The notes under the pieces are model-generated. The model ran no database searches and had not been told where the DNA came from. It worked only from the letters and a program-made list of their open reading frames with translations. Shown here in pieces: positions 39,529-49,794 of a DNA stretch of 64,000 nt. Position numbers and translations under genes: made by a program. The stretch comes from Petunia secreta (taxonomy: Eukaryota > Streptophyta > Magnoliopsida > Solanales > Solanaceae). Location of the stretch: positions 35,664,001 through 35,728,000 of the forward strand of contig JARKIP010000035.1 of NCBI GenBank assembly GCA_029990175.1, written 5' to 3'. Every line of letters starts with the position of its first letter. Position 1 is the first letter of the stretch.

Positions 39529-42500
39529 ATGGCCAACGAGGGTCAAGATTTTATCAAGGAGGCCTTGGCTAGCCTTCTTGCCAAGATGGATGTTATGACT
39601 CAACGGATTGAGTCACTTGAAAAGGGTGCTTCGAGTACCCAAGGTGACCAAGGGACCCCGAGTGTCCCAATTGAAAAGGGGACCCCGAGTGTCCAAATTG
39701 AGGCCGGAGAAGGCTCGAGTAGCCCTACCTTTACCCCGGAGCAAGTTGTTGAACTTCTCAATCAACAACGGGTAAAGGAAGATCGAGAGAGAATTGAACG
39801 AGCGGGCATTCCCCGTATCTTGGATAATCCTCCAAGAAACATCCCATTACCAAGGCCCATCCGAAATGTGCAACCTCTTGAGCAAGTCGAAGAAGCTCAA
39901 GAAGGAGAGGAAGCCGAGTATGGTGATGATATGTATGGGCTTGATGACCACTTTCAACCGAGACGTGGTATGAATTGGGGTCGTAATGTGGATCGAGGTA
40001 GGGGCCGAGGTCGAGGGCCACCTATGGGATTTGTTGGAGGAAATGTTAGAAGGGACTATGTTGCTTATGAAGACCACTATGGGGGCCAACCGGAGCCATT
40101 CCGTGGGGGTCGTGACAACAACAACAATCTTAATAGTGTGAAGATTACTATTCCTCCTTTCAAGGGGAGTAGTGATCCGGTGGAGTACCTTGATTGGAAG
40201 TTGTCCATGGAACGTATATTTGACACCAATGACATGCCCGAATTGAAGAAGACTAAGTATGCTATCTCTACCTTTGAGTCCTTTGCTTCTACATGGTGGG
40301 AGTCGGTAAAGAGGAATAGAAGGAGGATGGGGATGGTTCTTAATCTTACTTGGGGTGAGTTGATCCGTGTGATGGATGAAAAGTACTTGACTAACCAATA
40401 CCGAGTGGACCAACAAAAGCGTCTCTATGAATTGAAACAAGGTTCCAAGTCGGTTGGGGAGTACTTCAATGAGTTTGAACAAGTCCGGATGACTCTAGAC
40501 TTGGATGATGAAGACAATGAGACGGCCATGATCCGTTTCAAAGGGGGCTTGAACCGAGACATAGCTTCACAATTGAAGTTCCACAAATATGATGATCATT
40601 ACAAGCTATGTGAAGATGCGGTTGAGGCCGAGAAATGGCTCAAGGAGGAGAAATCCCTCCGCTACAAGAGTAGCACTTCTACTCCATCAAGCAAACCAAA
40701 GGATTGGAAGCCTCCTACTACAAATGCAAGGTTCCCAAGTGCAAGTGGAACAAGTGGAACAAATGCTACCAAGGATGTGAAAAAGCCGTATGAGAAGAAC
40801 ACACCTAATGTGGGAGGTAACTCTAAAACTCAACTACATGCTCCTACTTCTTCTTCAATACAATGCCACAAGTGCAAGGGGTATGGTCACTTTGCTAGGG
40901 AATGTCCTACAAAGAGAACCATGATTGTTGTTGGAAATGAAGCATATGAGAAAGAGAGTGAATCGGAGGATGAGGGAGTAGAGGGAGTAGAGGGAGATGA
41001 GGGAATAGAGGAGAATGATTTGCTTGATGATACGATGGAGGAGGAGGATCCTCATACTTTCTTGGTTGTGAGACGGAGCCTAGGAGCTATGATTGTCGAA
41101 GATAGTGAAACCTTGCAAAGGGAAAATCTTTTCCATGCTAGGTGCCGGGTCAAAGATGTTGTTTGCTCTATGATAATTGATTCCGGAAGTTGTGCAAATG
41201 TAGTGAGTCAATCACTAGTGGCTCAATTGAAGTTAACTACCATGAAGCACCCTAAACCTTACCGGTTACAATGGCTTAGTGAATGTGGAGAGCTTAAGGT
41301 GATGAAACAAGCCATGATCAAGTTTAGAATGGGTAGTTATGTTGATGAGCATTTGTTCGACGTTGTGCCTATGCAAGCATGCCACCTACTCTTAGGGAGG
41401 CCATGGCAATTCGATAGGCAAGTGGTGCATGATGGTCGTGTCAATACTTACACGGTCAAACATGAAGGGAAGAGATTTGTGCTAAAACCTCTCACTCCTA
41501 AGCAAGTGAGTGATGATTACAAGAAAATGAAGGAGTTGAGGGAGGTGGCAAAGGCTAAGTCACTCATTGAGACTAGCCCTTTGTCCAAAAGCATGGTGGC
41601 AATCCCACCTACTTCATCTACCGGTGGCATGTGTGCCATGATGCAACCGGGCGAGCTCTTGAAAGGTAATGATGGCACCAAGTTCCTCCTATGCCTAGTG
41701 CACAAAGGTATGATCCTAAACTCTAATTGTGAATTTTCTTCTAGCCCTATGCCTAGTGCTTTGAAAAATGTCTTGGAAGACTTTGGGGACATGTTCCCGG
41801 ATGAGATGCCCGATGGCTTACCTCCCTTGAGAGGTATTGAACATCAAATTGACTTTATTCCGGGCTCTCAAATCCCGAACAAGCCGGCCTATAGAAGCAA
41901 TCCCGAGGATACAAGGGAGTTGCAAAAACAAGTTGATGACTTGCTTTCCAAAGGCTTGGTAAGGGAGAGTTTGAGTCCTTGTGCCGTACCGGTCATTCTT
42001 GTCCCAAAGAAAGACGGCACTTGGAGAATGTGCGTTGATTGCCGAGCCGTGAATAAGATAACGGTCAAGTACCGTCACCCTATTCCACGGCTTGATGATA
42101 TGTTGGATGAGTTGAGTGGGTCGTGTGTCTTTTCCAAAATCGACCTTAGGTCCGGTTACCATCAAATCCGGATGAAACCCGGGGATGAATGGAAAACCGC
42201 ATTCAAGACCAAATTCGGTCTCTATGAATGGTTGGTAATGCCCTTCGGGCTTTCCAACGCACCTAGCACTTTCATGCGACTCATGAATCATGTTTTGAAG
42301 TCTTTTATCAACAAGTTTGTTGTTGTCTATTTTGATGATATCTTGATCTATAGTAAGACAATGGATGAACATGTTGACCACCTTAGGCAAGTGCTTGATG
42401 CTTTGAGAGCCGAAAAGCTCTATGCTAATTTCAAAAAGTGTGCCTTTGGTGTGGATAAGGTTGTCTTTCTTGGGTTTGTTGTGAGTGCCCAAGGAGTGGA

Positions 42501-44637
42501 GGTGGATGAGTCTAAGGTAGAGGCCATACGTGATTGGCCTACTCCTACTACCGTGACTCAAGTGAGGAGCTTTCATGGTCTCGCAAGCTTTTATAGGCGA
42601 TTTGTGAGAGACTTTAGCTCCATTGCCGCTCCACTCACCGAATTGGTGAAGAAAGACCAACCGTTTGTTTGGGGAGAGCCTCAAGAGAAGGCCTTCCTTG
42701 AGTTGAAAAGTAGGTTGAGTACCGCCCCACTATTGCAATTGCCCGACTTCGGAAAGGCATTTGAGGTTGAGTGTGATGCCTCGGGGGTGGGAATCGGTGG
42801 TGTACTAATGCAAGATAGCAAACCCATCGCCTACTTTAGTGAGAAATTGAAAGGGGCCTCCTTGAATTATTCGACTTATGACAAGGAGTTGTATGCCCTT
42901 GTGAGAGCCCTTGCCCATTGGCAACACTATCTTTGGCCTCGTGAGTTTGTAATCAAGAGTGACCATGAGTCACTCAAGCATTTGAGAGGCCAAGAGAAGC
43001 TCAATAAGAGACATGCCAAATGGGTTGAATTCATTGAGTCCTTTCCCTATGTGATTCAATATAAGAAAGGGAAGGACAATGTTGTGGCGGATGCGCTTTC
43101 GAGAAAGTTTGCTCTAGCCACCACTCTCACCTCTAAGCTCATGGGTTTTGAGAGCATTAAATTGATGTATGCTCATGACCCAAAGCTAAAGAGTGTCCAT
43201 GACGCTCTAGAGAAGGGGGAGAGAGTTGAAAAATACCAATGGGTTAAAGGTTATATCTTCAAAAATGGTAGAGTGTGCATTCCGGAGTCCTCTTGGAGAG
43301 AGTTGCTTGTGCAAGAGGCACATTGCGGGGGACTCATGGGACATTTTGGCACAAGAAAGACTTTGGCTATTCTTAAAGAACAATTTCATTGGCCAAAGAT
43401 GGGGGTGCAAGTGGAAAAGTTTTGCAACAATTGCCTTGAGTGCAAGCGTGCTAAATCCAAAGCCCTTCCCCATGGGTTGTATACCCCTCTTCCCGTACCT
43501 ACTAGTCCTTGGTTGGATATCTCAATGGATTTTGTGATGGGGTTACCTAGGACTAGGGGAGGCCATGATAGCATTTATGTTGTTGTGGATAGGTTCTCAA
43601 AGATGGCTCATTTCATTCCATGCAAGAAATGCGATGATGCCCAACATGTAGCTTCCTTGTTTGTTGAAAATGTTTTGAAGTTACATGGTGTGCCTCAATC
43701 TATAGTGAGTGATAGGGACACTAAGTTCCTAAGCCATTTTTGGCGAAGTTTATGGGGTGCGTTAGGCACCAAGCTCTTGTTCTCCACGTCCCACCACCCA
43801 CAAACCGATGGGCAAACGGAAGTGGTAAACCGAACCTTGGGTGCTCTTCTTAGAGCCATGACCCGGGGTAAGGCCGGGACTTGGATTGATCGTTTACCTC
43901 TTATGGAGTTTGCCTACAATCGAACCGTGCATAGAATGATTGGCATGACTCCATTCGAGTGTGTTTATGGTTTTAACCCCTTGATTCCCCTTGATCTAAC
44001 CCCTTTGCCAAGGGAAATGGTTGTTAATTTTGAAGGTAAAGCTAGAGCAAAAGCAATGATGGAACTCCATGCAAAGGCAAAGAAGAATTTGGAGGAAGCC
44101 TATGCTAAGGTTGCTTCCAAGAAAAACAAAGGACGCAAGAAGGTGGAACTCAAGAAGGGTGACTATGTGTGGGTGCACTTCCGGAAAGAAAGGTTTCCAA
44201 ACCTTAGAAAAGGGAAGTTAGCACCCCGTGGCGATGGCCCATTCCAAGTGCTTTCAAAGATAAACAACAACGCCTATGTGGTCGACTTGCCAAGTGAGTA
44301 TCAAGTTTCTAATACTTTTAATGTTTGTGACTTGGTTCCTTTGGATGTAGGTGATGATGCGGTCGTGGGTGATGATGCCTCAATTTCGAGGACGAAATCT
44401 TCTCAAGAAGGGGAGGATGATGAGACCCAAACCCCCTCAAGACCATTCACACGTAGCCAAGCTAAGGAGATCCAAGGAGTGCACATACACTTGGTGAGGA
44501 AGGGCCTTGAAGAAGGAAGCGATTGGAAGCCGTTCCGGGTGCTCAAGCTAGGCCTCACGCCTAAGGAGGAAGAGAACCCAGTAGAGCTAGGCGCCCCGCC
44601 TACCCCAGGCGCCCCGCCTAGGGAGCTCACTGCCTAA
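39529..44637 (+). CDS. K3 gag-pol polyprotein (open, about 1702 aa)
   Basis: From ATG 39529 (MANEGQDFIKEALASLLAKM). N-terminal helical region, TPSV repeats, acidic stretch, RGRGRGRGPP box, gag domain from FKGSSDPVEYLDWK, knuckle CHKCKGYGHFAREC at about 446, protease IIDSGSCAN with D at about 551, RT with FSKIDLRSGYHQ and YFDDIL near 934, RNase H, integrase HHCC, catalytic D 1334, D 1395, E 1431 (D-60-D-35-E), GPF module. SRTKSSQEGEDD covers the PPT; the tail RPFTRSQAKEIQGVHIHL and LGAPPTPGAPPRELTA come from the 3' LTR. Uninterrupted. With J2 and K2 it is a candidate source of enzymes for the defective copies. Confidence 0.96.
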   Translation: MANEGQDFIKEALASLLAKMDVMTQRIESLEKGASSTQGDQGTPSVPIEKGTPSVQIEAGEGSSSPTFTPEQVVELLNQQRVKEDRERIERAGIPRILDNPPRNIPLPRPIRNVQPLEQVEEAQEGEEAEYGDDMYGLDDHFQPRRGMNWGRNVDRGRGRGRGPPMGFVGGNVRRDYVAYEDHYGGQPEPFRGGRDNNNNLNSVKITIPPFKGSSDPVEYLDWKLSMERIFDTNDMPELKKTKYAISTFESFASTWWESVKRNRRRMGMVLNLTWGELIRVMDEKYLTNQYRVDQQKRLYELKQGSKSVGEYFNEFEQVRMTLDLDDEDNETAMIRFKGGLNRDIASQLKFHKYDDHYKLCEDAVEAEKWLKEEKSLRYKSSTSTPSSKPKDWKPPTTNARFPSASGTSGTNATKDVKKPYEKNTPNVGGNSKTQLHAPTSSSIQCHKCKGYGHFARECPTKRTMIVVGNEAYEKESESEDEGVEGVEGDEGIEENDLLDDTMEEEDPHTFLVVRRSLGAMIVEDSETLQRENLFHARCRVKDVVCSMIIDSGSCANVVSQSLVAQLKLTTMKHPKPYRLQWLSECGELKVMKQAMIKFRMGSYVDEHLFDVVPMQACHLLLGRPWQFDRQVVHDGRVNTYTVKHEGKRFVLKPLTPKQVSDDYKKMKELREVAKAKSLIETSPLSKSMVAIPPTSSTGGMCAMMQPGELLKGNDGTKFLLCLVHKGMILNSNCEFSSSPMPSALKNVLEDFGDMFPDEMPDGLPPLRGIEHQIDFIPGSQIPNKPAYRSNPEDTRELQKQVDDLLSKGLVRESLSPCAVPVILVPKKDGTWRMCVDCRAVNKITVKYRHPIPRLDDMLDELSGSCVFSKIDLRSGYHQIRMKPGDEWKTAFKTKFGLYEWLVMPFGLSNAPSTFMRLMNHVLKSFINKFVVVYFDDILIYSKTMDEHVDHLRQVLDALRAEKLYANFKKCAFGVDKVVFLGFVVSAQGVEVDESKVEAIRDWPTPTTVTQVRSFHGLASFYRRFVRDFSSIAAPLTELVKKDQPFVWGEPQEKAFLELKSRLSTAPLLQLPDFGKAFEVECDASGVGIGGVLMQDSKPIAYFSEKLKGASLNYSTYDKELYALVRALAHWQHYLWPREFVIKSDHESLKHLRGQEKLNKRHAKWVEFIESFPYVIQYKKGKDNVVADALSRKFALATTLTSKLMGFESIKLMYAHDPKLKSVHDALEKGERVEKYQWVKGYIFKNGRVCIPESSWRELLVQEAHCGGLMGHFGTRKTLAILKEQFHWPKMGVQVEKFCNNCLECKRAKSKALPHGLYTPLPVPTSPWLDISMDFVMGLPRTRGGHDSIYVVVDRFSKMAHFIPCKKCDDAQHVASLFVENVLKLHGVPQSIVSDRDTKFLSHFWRSLWGALGTKLLFSTSHHPQTDGQTEVVNRTLGALLRAMTRGKAGTWIDRLPLMEFAYNRTVHRMIGMTPFECVYGFNPLIPLDLTPLPREMVVNFEGKARAKAMMELHAKAKKNLEEAYAKVASKKNKGRKKVELKKGDYVWVHFRKERFPNLRKGKLAPRGDGPFQVLSKINNNAYVVDLPSEYQVSNTFNVCDLVPLDVGDDAVVGDDASISRTKSSQEGEDDETQTPSRPFTRSQAKEIQGVHIHLVRKGLEEGSDWKPFRVLKLGLTPKEEENPVELGAPPTPGAPPRELTA
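44405..44417 (+). other. K3 polypurine tract
   Basis: AAGAAGGGGAGGA abutting the 3' LTR. Confidence 0.92.
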
Positions 44638-45200
44638 GGCCCAGGCGCCCCGCCTAGTTTCAGGCGCCTAGCCTAGCTGAAGGCCAAGCCAGGCGCCCCG
44701 CCTAGATCCAGGCGCCCCGCCTGGCTTCAGCATATTCCAGGCGCCCCTCCCAGCCCCAGGCGCCCCTCCTAGCTACTGAATTTATGTTTCTTTGACTGTT
44801 TTGCCCTACGTGGCCTATTTGGTGAACCTTATTAGTAAGGGTAATTAAGTCTTTGTGTAAGCTTGGGAAAACACTATAAATACCCAAGCATAGCTTATTT
44901 TACACTTAGCTTATTATTGATATTGATGAATGTTGAACATTGAACATGAGCATGGCTCTTGGTATTGAATGAACCCTTTGATCTTGGACTTGTATGTCTT
45001 CTAGCGGATCTAGATGAATACTCTTCCTCTCCGACCATTCTACTTGCGTGCTCGCGTTAGCTCGAGGGTAGTTGCATAGCGTAGGTGTTCTTGTCCTTCT
45101 CTCGGGGTGTAACGGAACAAGTTCTCCGTTGCTACTTGGGATTAGAGATCGAGTTACGTCTCGTTCTTTATCTTTTACTTTCCGCGTTTGATTCTCATCA
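44418..45200 (+). repeat. K3 3' LTR
   Basis: 783 bp, TGATGAGACCC...GATTCTCATCA. About eight AGGCGCC units lie at 44586-44772, the first two read as GAPP codons at the polyprotein end. CTATAAATA at 44874-44882. Followed by GTGCT and the rest of the H3 LTR. Confidence 0.95.
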
Positions 45201-45205
45201 GTGCT

Positions 45206-45711
45206 CGAGCAGGCAATAGAGAACCGAAGCCAGGTTTACCGAAGTCAAGATAGCCGAGCACATTTTTAACTCAGCCCTGCGTGGCTTATTTTCATTGGTC
45301 GACTGTGACCTATTTACTAGTTTTACCCTTAGTATTTCCTATATAAACCTTAGTCCTTACATTGTAAAGAGTTAGTTGTTTTTTTGGATATTGAATTGAA
45401 TGAAAGTGCCGAGCACATTCCTTCTTGTCTCCGTCGTGAGCAAAACCCCGGTGAGGGCTTTAAAGGACTTGTGGCTTTCGGTTAGTCCGATTGAACATTC
45501 CTCTTGATCATTCAGTTTGCAAGAGGCAATGTTCTCTTGAGGATTGTTGCATAGTTAGGGTGATTCTTGTCTCCCTTTTGATCGAGCTTTGGGACAGGTT
45601 CCCCACTGTTCTTTCGAAAGAAGCAAGTTTTGTCTTGCTTTTATCTTCTTCTTTATTTAATCTTGTTCCGCGTTTGTGCTAAGCAACCCCTTCGGGAATT
45701 GCATTGCACCA
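45206..45711 (+). repeat. H3 5' LTR, second piece
   Basis: Resumes after K3 and ends GGGAATTGCATTGCACCA. TATATAAA at 45340-45347 is the likely TATA box. Here it closely resembles the H1 LTR, while the first piece is diverged. Confidence 0.9.
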
Positions 45712-45714
45712 TCT

Positions 45715-45726
45715 TGGTATCAGAGC
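45715..45726 (+). other. H3 primer-binding site
   Basis: TGGTATCAGAGC three bases after the LTR end; the following bases (ACGG) differ from the AAGG of J and K. Confidence 0.92.
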
Positions 45727-46218
45727 ACGGTTTGGGCTTGTTTTTACAACCCCAATCCTGTTCAAGTTATCTTTATTTTCGTGCGTTGTGTCTTTGTTTT
45801 CCATTTCGTGTTCCTGTCTTGTTTTGTTGCTGTTAGTGTTCTTACAAAAAAAAAAAGAAAAAAAAAGGTGTTAAAGAAAAATCCAAAAATTTGTGTTGAT
45901 TGTTGGATGTTTGGGAAAAACAACCTTGGATTCTTGTTCACCATTGCTGTCTGATTCCATCGAGTACCCGACGTACTGATTTCGTGACTAGGGTTTCGTG
46001 GTGAATTTTGGACTGTTTAAGCTTCCTTGGTGACTGGAAATCGAACCCCAGCTGTGTTGGTGGAGACCGATGAAGGTTGGTGGTTCTTGAGTGATTTGGG
46101 ATTGTTTGTTGCTTGAAAAATCGAAGTTCTTAAGTTGAATCGTGTCCGTACGCCGGAAAATTGTTGCGAGTTCGTAACAGTGTGCGATACGCCGAGCTGG
46201 TTCTTGGCTCAAAGAACT
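45727..46218 (+). other. H3 leader, first part
   Basis: Untranslated leader with an A-rich run near 45846-45870; no credible gene. It is interrupted by K4 at 46219; the GAACT at 46214-46218 is the target copy. Confidence 0.8.
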
Positions 46219-47056
46219 TGATGAGAATCAAACGCGGAAAAGTAAAAGATAAAGAACGAGACGTAACTCGATCTCTAATCCCAAGTAGCAACGGAGAACT
46301 TGTTCCGTTACACCCCGAGAGAAGGACAAGAACACCTACGCTATGCAACTACCCTCGAGCTAACGCGAGCACGCAAGTAGAATGGTCGGAGAGGAAGAGT
46401 ATTCATCTAGATCCGCTAGAAGACATACAAGTCCAAGAACAAAAGGTTTCATTCAATAATCAAGAGCCTTGCTCATGTTCATCATTCATAATCATCAATA
46501 ATAAGCTGAGTGTAAAATAAGCTAGGCTTGGGTATTTATAGTGTTTTCCCAAGCTTACACAAAGACGTAATTACCCTTACTAATAAGGTTCATCAAATAA
46601 GCCACGCAGGGCAAAATAGTAAAAGAAACATAAATTCAGCAGCTAGGTGGGGCGCCTGGGGCTGGGAGGGGCGCCTGGTTCATGTTGAAGCTAGGCTGGG
46701 CGCCTGGATCTAGGCGGGGCGCCTGGCTTGGCCTTCAGCTAGGCTGGGCGCCTGAAGCTAGGCGGGGCGCCTGGCTTGGCCTTCAGCTAGGCTGGGCGCC
46801 TAGCCAGGTGGGGGCGCCTGGTGCATTTTCTGAGCCTTAGGCAGTGAGCTCCCTAGGCGGGGCGCCTGGGGTAGGCGGGGCGCCTAGCTCTGCTGGGTTC
46901 TCTTCTTCCTTAGGCGTGAGGCCTAGCTTGAGCACCCGGAACGGCTTCCAATCGCTTCCTTCTTCAAGGCCCTTCCTCACCAAGTGTATGTGCACTCCTT
47001 GGATCTCCTTAGCTTGGCTACGTGTGAATGGTCTTGAGGGGGTTTGGGTCTCATCA
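46219..47056 (-). repeat. K4 3' LTR
   Basis: On the plus strand TGATGAGAATC...GGGTCTCATCA, then the reversed PPT (47057-47069). GGCGCC-type palindromes lie at about 46647-46890. One extra G near 46810 relative to the 5' LTR. Confidence 0.93.
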
Positions 47057-49794
47057 TCCTCCCCTTCTTGAGAAGATTTCGTCCTCGAAATTGAGGCATC
47101 ATCACCCACGACCGCATCATCACCTACATCCAAAGGAACCAAGTCACAAACATTAAAAGTATTAGAAACTTGATACTCACTTGGCAAGTCGACCACATAG
47201 GCGTTGTTGTTTATCTTTGAAAGCACTTGGAATGGGCCATCGCCACGGGGTGCTAACTTCCCTTTTCTAAGGTTTGGAAACCTTTCTTTCCGGAAGTGCA
47301 CCCACACATAGTCACCCTTCTTGAGTTCCACCTTCTTGCGTCCTTTGTTTTTCTTGGAGGCAACCTTGGCATAGGCTTCCTCCAAATTCTTCTTCGCCTT
47401 TGCATGGAGTTCCATCATTGTTTTTGCTCTAGCTTTACCTTCAAAATTAACAACCATTTCCCTTGGCAAAGGGGTTAGATCAAGGGGAATCAAGGGGTTA
47501 AAACCATAAACACACTCGAATGGAGTCATGCCAATCATTCTATGCATGGTTCGATTGTAGGCAAACTCCATAAGAGGTAAACGATCAATCCAAGTCCCGG
47601 CCTTACCCCGGGTCATGGCTCTAAGAAGAGCACCCAAGGTTCGGTTTACCACTTCCGTTTGCCCATCGGTTTGTGGGTGGTGGGACGTGGAGAACAAGAG
47701 CTTGGTGCCTAAAGCACCCCATAAACTTCGCCAAAAATGGCTTAGGAACTTAGTGTCCCTATCACTCACTATAGTTTGAGGCACACCATGTAACTTCAAA
47801 ACATTTTCAACAAACAAGGAAGCTACATGTTGGGCATCATCGCATTTCTTGCATGGAATGAAATGAGCCATCTTTGAGAACCTATCCACAACAACATAAA
47901 TGCTATCATGGCCTCCCCTAGTCCTAGGTAATCCCATCACAAAATCCATTGAGATATCCAACCAAGGACTAGTAGGTACGGGAAGAGGGGTATACAACCC
48001 ATGGGGGAGGGCTTTGGATTTAGCACGCTTGCACTCAAGGCAATTGTTGCAAAACTTTTCCACTTGCACCCCCATCTTTGGCCAATGAAATTGTTCTTTA
48101 AGAATAGCCAAAGTCTTTCTTGTGCCAAAATGTCCCATGAGTCCCCCGCAATGTGCCTCTTGCACAAGCAACTCCCTCCAAGAGGACTCCGGAATGCACA
48201 CTCTACCATTTTTGAAGATATAACCTTTAACCCATTGGTATTTTTCAACTCTCTCCCCCTTCTCTAGAGCGTCATGGACACTCTTTAGCTTTGGGTCATG
48301 AGTATACATCAATTTAATGCTCTCAAAACCCATGAGCTTAGAGGTGAGAGTGGTGGCTAGAGCAAACTTTCTCGAAAGCGCATCCGCCACAACATTGTCC
48401 TTCCCTTTCTTATATTGAATCACATAGGGAAAGGACTCAATGAATTCAACCCACTTGGCATGTCTCTTATTGAGCTTCTCTTGGCCTCTCAAATGCTTGA
48501 GTGACTCATGGTCACTCTTGATTACAAACTCACGAGGCCAAAGATAGTGTTGCCAATGGGCCAGGGCTCTCACAAGGGCATACAACTCCTTGTCATATGT
48601 AGAATAGTTCAAGGAGGCCCCTTTCAATTTCTCACTAAAGTAGGCGATGGGTTTGCTATCTTGCATTAAAACACCACCGATTCCCACCCCCGAGGCATCA
48701 CACTCAACCTCAAATGCCTTTCCGAAGTCGGGCAATTGCAATAGAGGGGCGGTACTCAACCTACTTTTCAATTCATGGAAGGCCTTCTCTTGAGGCTCCC
48801 CCCAAACAAACGGTTGGTCTTTCTTCACCAATTCGGTGAGTGGAGCGGCAATGGAGCTAAAGTCTCTCACAAATCGCCTATAAAAGCTTGCGAGACCATG
48901 AAAGCTCCTCACTTGAGTCACGGTAGTAGGAGTAGGCCAATCACGTATGGCCTCTACCTTAGACTCATCCACCTCCACTCCTTGGGCACTCACAACAAAC
49001 CCAAGAAAGACAACCTTATCCACACCAAAGGCACACTTTTTGAAATTAGCATAGAGCTTTTCGGCTCTCAAAGCATCAAGCACTTGCCTAAGGTGGTCAA
49101 CATGTTCATCCATTGTCTTACTATAGATCAAGATATCATCAAAATAGACAACAACAAACTTGTTGATAAAAGACTTCAAAACATGATTCATGAGTCGCAT
49201 GAAAGTGCTAGGTGCGTTGGAAAGCCCGAAGGGCATTACCAACCATTCATAGAGACCGAATTTGGTCTTGAATGCGGTTTTCCATTCATCCCCGGGTTTC
49301 ATCCGGATTTGATGGTAACCGGACCTAAGGTCGATTTTGGAAAAGACACACGACCCACTCAATTCATCCAACATATCATCAAACTCATACACATTGTCAC
49401 CATAATCAACTTCCTCCCCTTCTTGAGCCTCAACAACTTGCTCAAGAGGTTGCACATTTCGGACGGGTCTTGGTAGTGGAAAGTTTCTTGGAGGATTGTC
49501 TAAGATACGGGGAATGCCCGTTCGTTCAACTCTCTCTCGGTCCTCCTTCACCCGTTGTTGATTGAGCAATTCAACAACTTGCTCCGGGGTAAAAGTAGGA
49601 CTACTTGAGCCTTCACCGGTCTCAATTTGGACACTCGGGGTCCCCTTTTCAATTGGGACACTCGGGGTCCCATGTTCACCTTGAGTACTCGAGGCTCCTT
49701 TTTCAAGAGAATCAATTCTTTGGTTCATGAGGTCCATCTTGGCAAGAAGATTAGCCAAGGCCTCCTTAATGAAATCTTGACCTTCGTTGGTCAT
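46837..49794 (-). CDS. K4 fused frame: gag N-terminus joined in frame to RT-RNase H-integrase
   Basis: From ATG 49794 the frame codes about 985 residues: MTNEGQDFIKEALANLLAKM, the TPSV repeats and the acidic segment of gag to about residue 138, then directly DDMLDELSGSCVFSKIDL of RT (junction near 49373-49383). About 2.15 kb is missing relative to K3 (equivalent of 39941 to 42092), a multiple of three, with TTGATGAT present at both sides. Lost: Arg/Gly box, gag domain, knuckle, protease and the first RT motifs. Kept: FSKIDLRSGYHQ, YFDDIL, RNase H, integrase HHCC and D,D35E, GPF module, LTR-coded tail with GAPPTPGAPPRELTA. Cannot form capsid alone; whether the fusion is made is unknown. Confidence 0.92.
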   Translation of the reverse strand: MTNEGQDFIKEALANLLAKMDLMNQRIDSLEKGASSTQGEHGTPSVPIEKGTPSVQIETGEGSSSPTFTPEQVVELLNQQRVKEDRERVERTGIPRILDNPPRNFPLPRPVRNVQPLEQVVEAQEGEEVDYGDNVYEFDDMLDELSGSCVFSKIDLRSGYHQIRMKPGDEWKTAFKTKFGLYEWLVMPFGLSNAPSTFMRLMNHVLKSFINKFVVVYFDDILIYSKTMDEHVDHLRQVLDALRAEKLYANFKKCAFGVDKVVFLGFVVSAQGVEVDESKVEAIRDWPTPTTVTQVRSFHGLASFYRRFVRDFSSIAAPLTELVKKDQPFVWGEPQEKAFHELKSRLSTAPLLQLPDFGKAFEVECDASGVGIGGVLMQDSKPIAYFSEKLKGASLNYSTYDKELYALVRALAHWQHYLWPREFVIKSDHESLKHLRGQEKLNKRHAKWVEFIESFPYVIQYKKGKDNVVADALSRKFALATTLTSKLMGFESIKLMYTHDPKLKSVHDALEKGERVEKYQWVKGYIFKNGRVCIPESSWRELLVQEAHCGGLMGHFGTRKTLAILKEQFHWPKMGVQVEKFCNNCLECKRAKSKALPHGLYTPLPVPTSPWLDISMDFVMGLPRTRGGHDSIYVVVDRFSKMAHFIPCKKCDDAQHVASLFVENVLKLHGVPQTIVSDRDTKFLSHFWRSLWGALGTKLLFSTSHHPQTDGQTEVVNRTLGALLRAMTRGKAGTWIDRLPLMEFAYNRTMHRMIGMTPFECVYGFNPLIPLDLTPLPREMVVNFEGKARAKTMMELHAKAKKNLEEAYAKVASKKNKGRKKVELKKGDYVWVHFRKERFPNLRKGKLAPRGDGPFQVLSKINNNAYVVDLPSEYQVSNTFNVCDLVPLDVGDDAVVGDDASISRTKSSQEGEDDETQTPSRPFTRSQAKEIQGVHIHLVRKGLEEGSDWKPFRVLKLGLTPKEEENPAELGAPPTPGAPPRELTA

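Larger units (their letters stand above)
29688..45200 (+). mobile_element. K3: complete K-family retrotransposon carrying K2 in its 5' LTR
   Basis: 5' LTR 29688-29937 plus 37748-38279 (782 bp without K2), PBS, leader, open gag-pol, PPT, 3' LTR 44418-45200 (783 bp). The duplication GTGCT lies at 29683-29687 and 45201-45205, inside the H3 5' LTR. Without K2 the element is about 7.7 kb. The LTRs differ by about one indel and very few substitutions, so it is young. Confidence 0.95.

Noticed and set aside
41818..42684. 288-residue minus-strand frame in the K3 RT region and similar antisense frames in K4
   Set aside because: They recur antisense to conserved RT/RNase H codons in every copy and are shadows of pol.
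44640..45200. Solo LTR interpretation of individual LTR pieces
   Set aside because: Each piece pairs with a matching LTR, PBS or PPT when nested insertions are removed; no true solo LTR remains.
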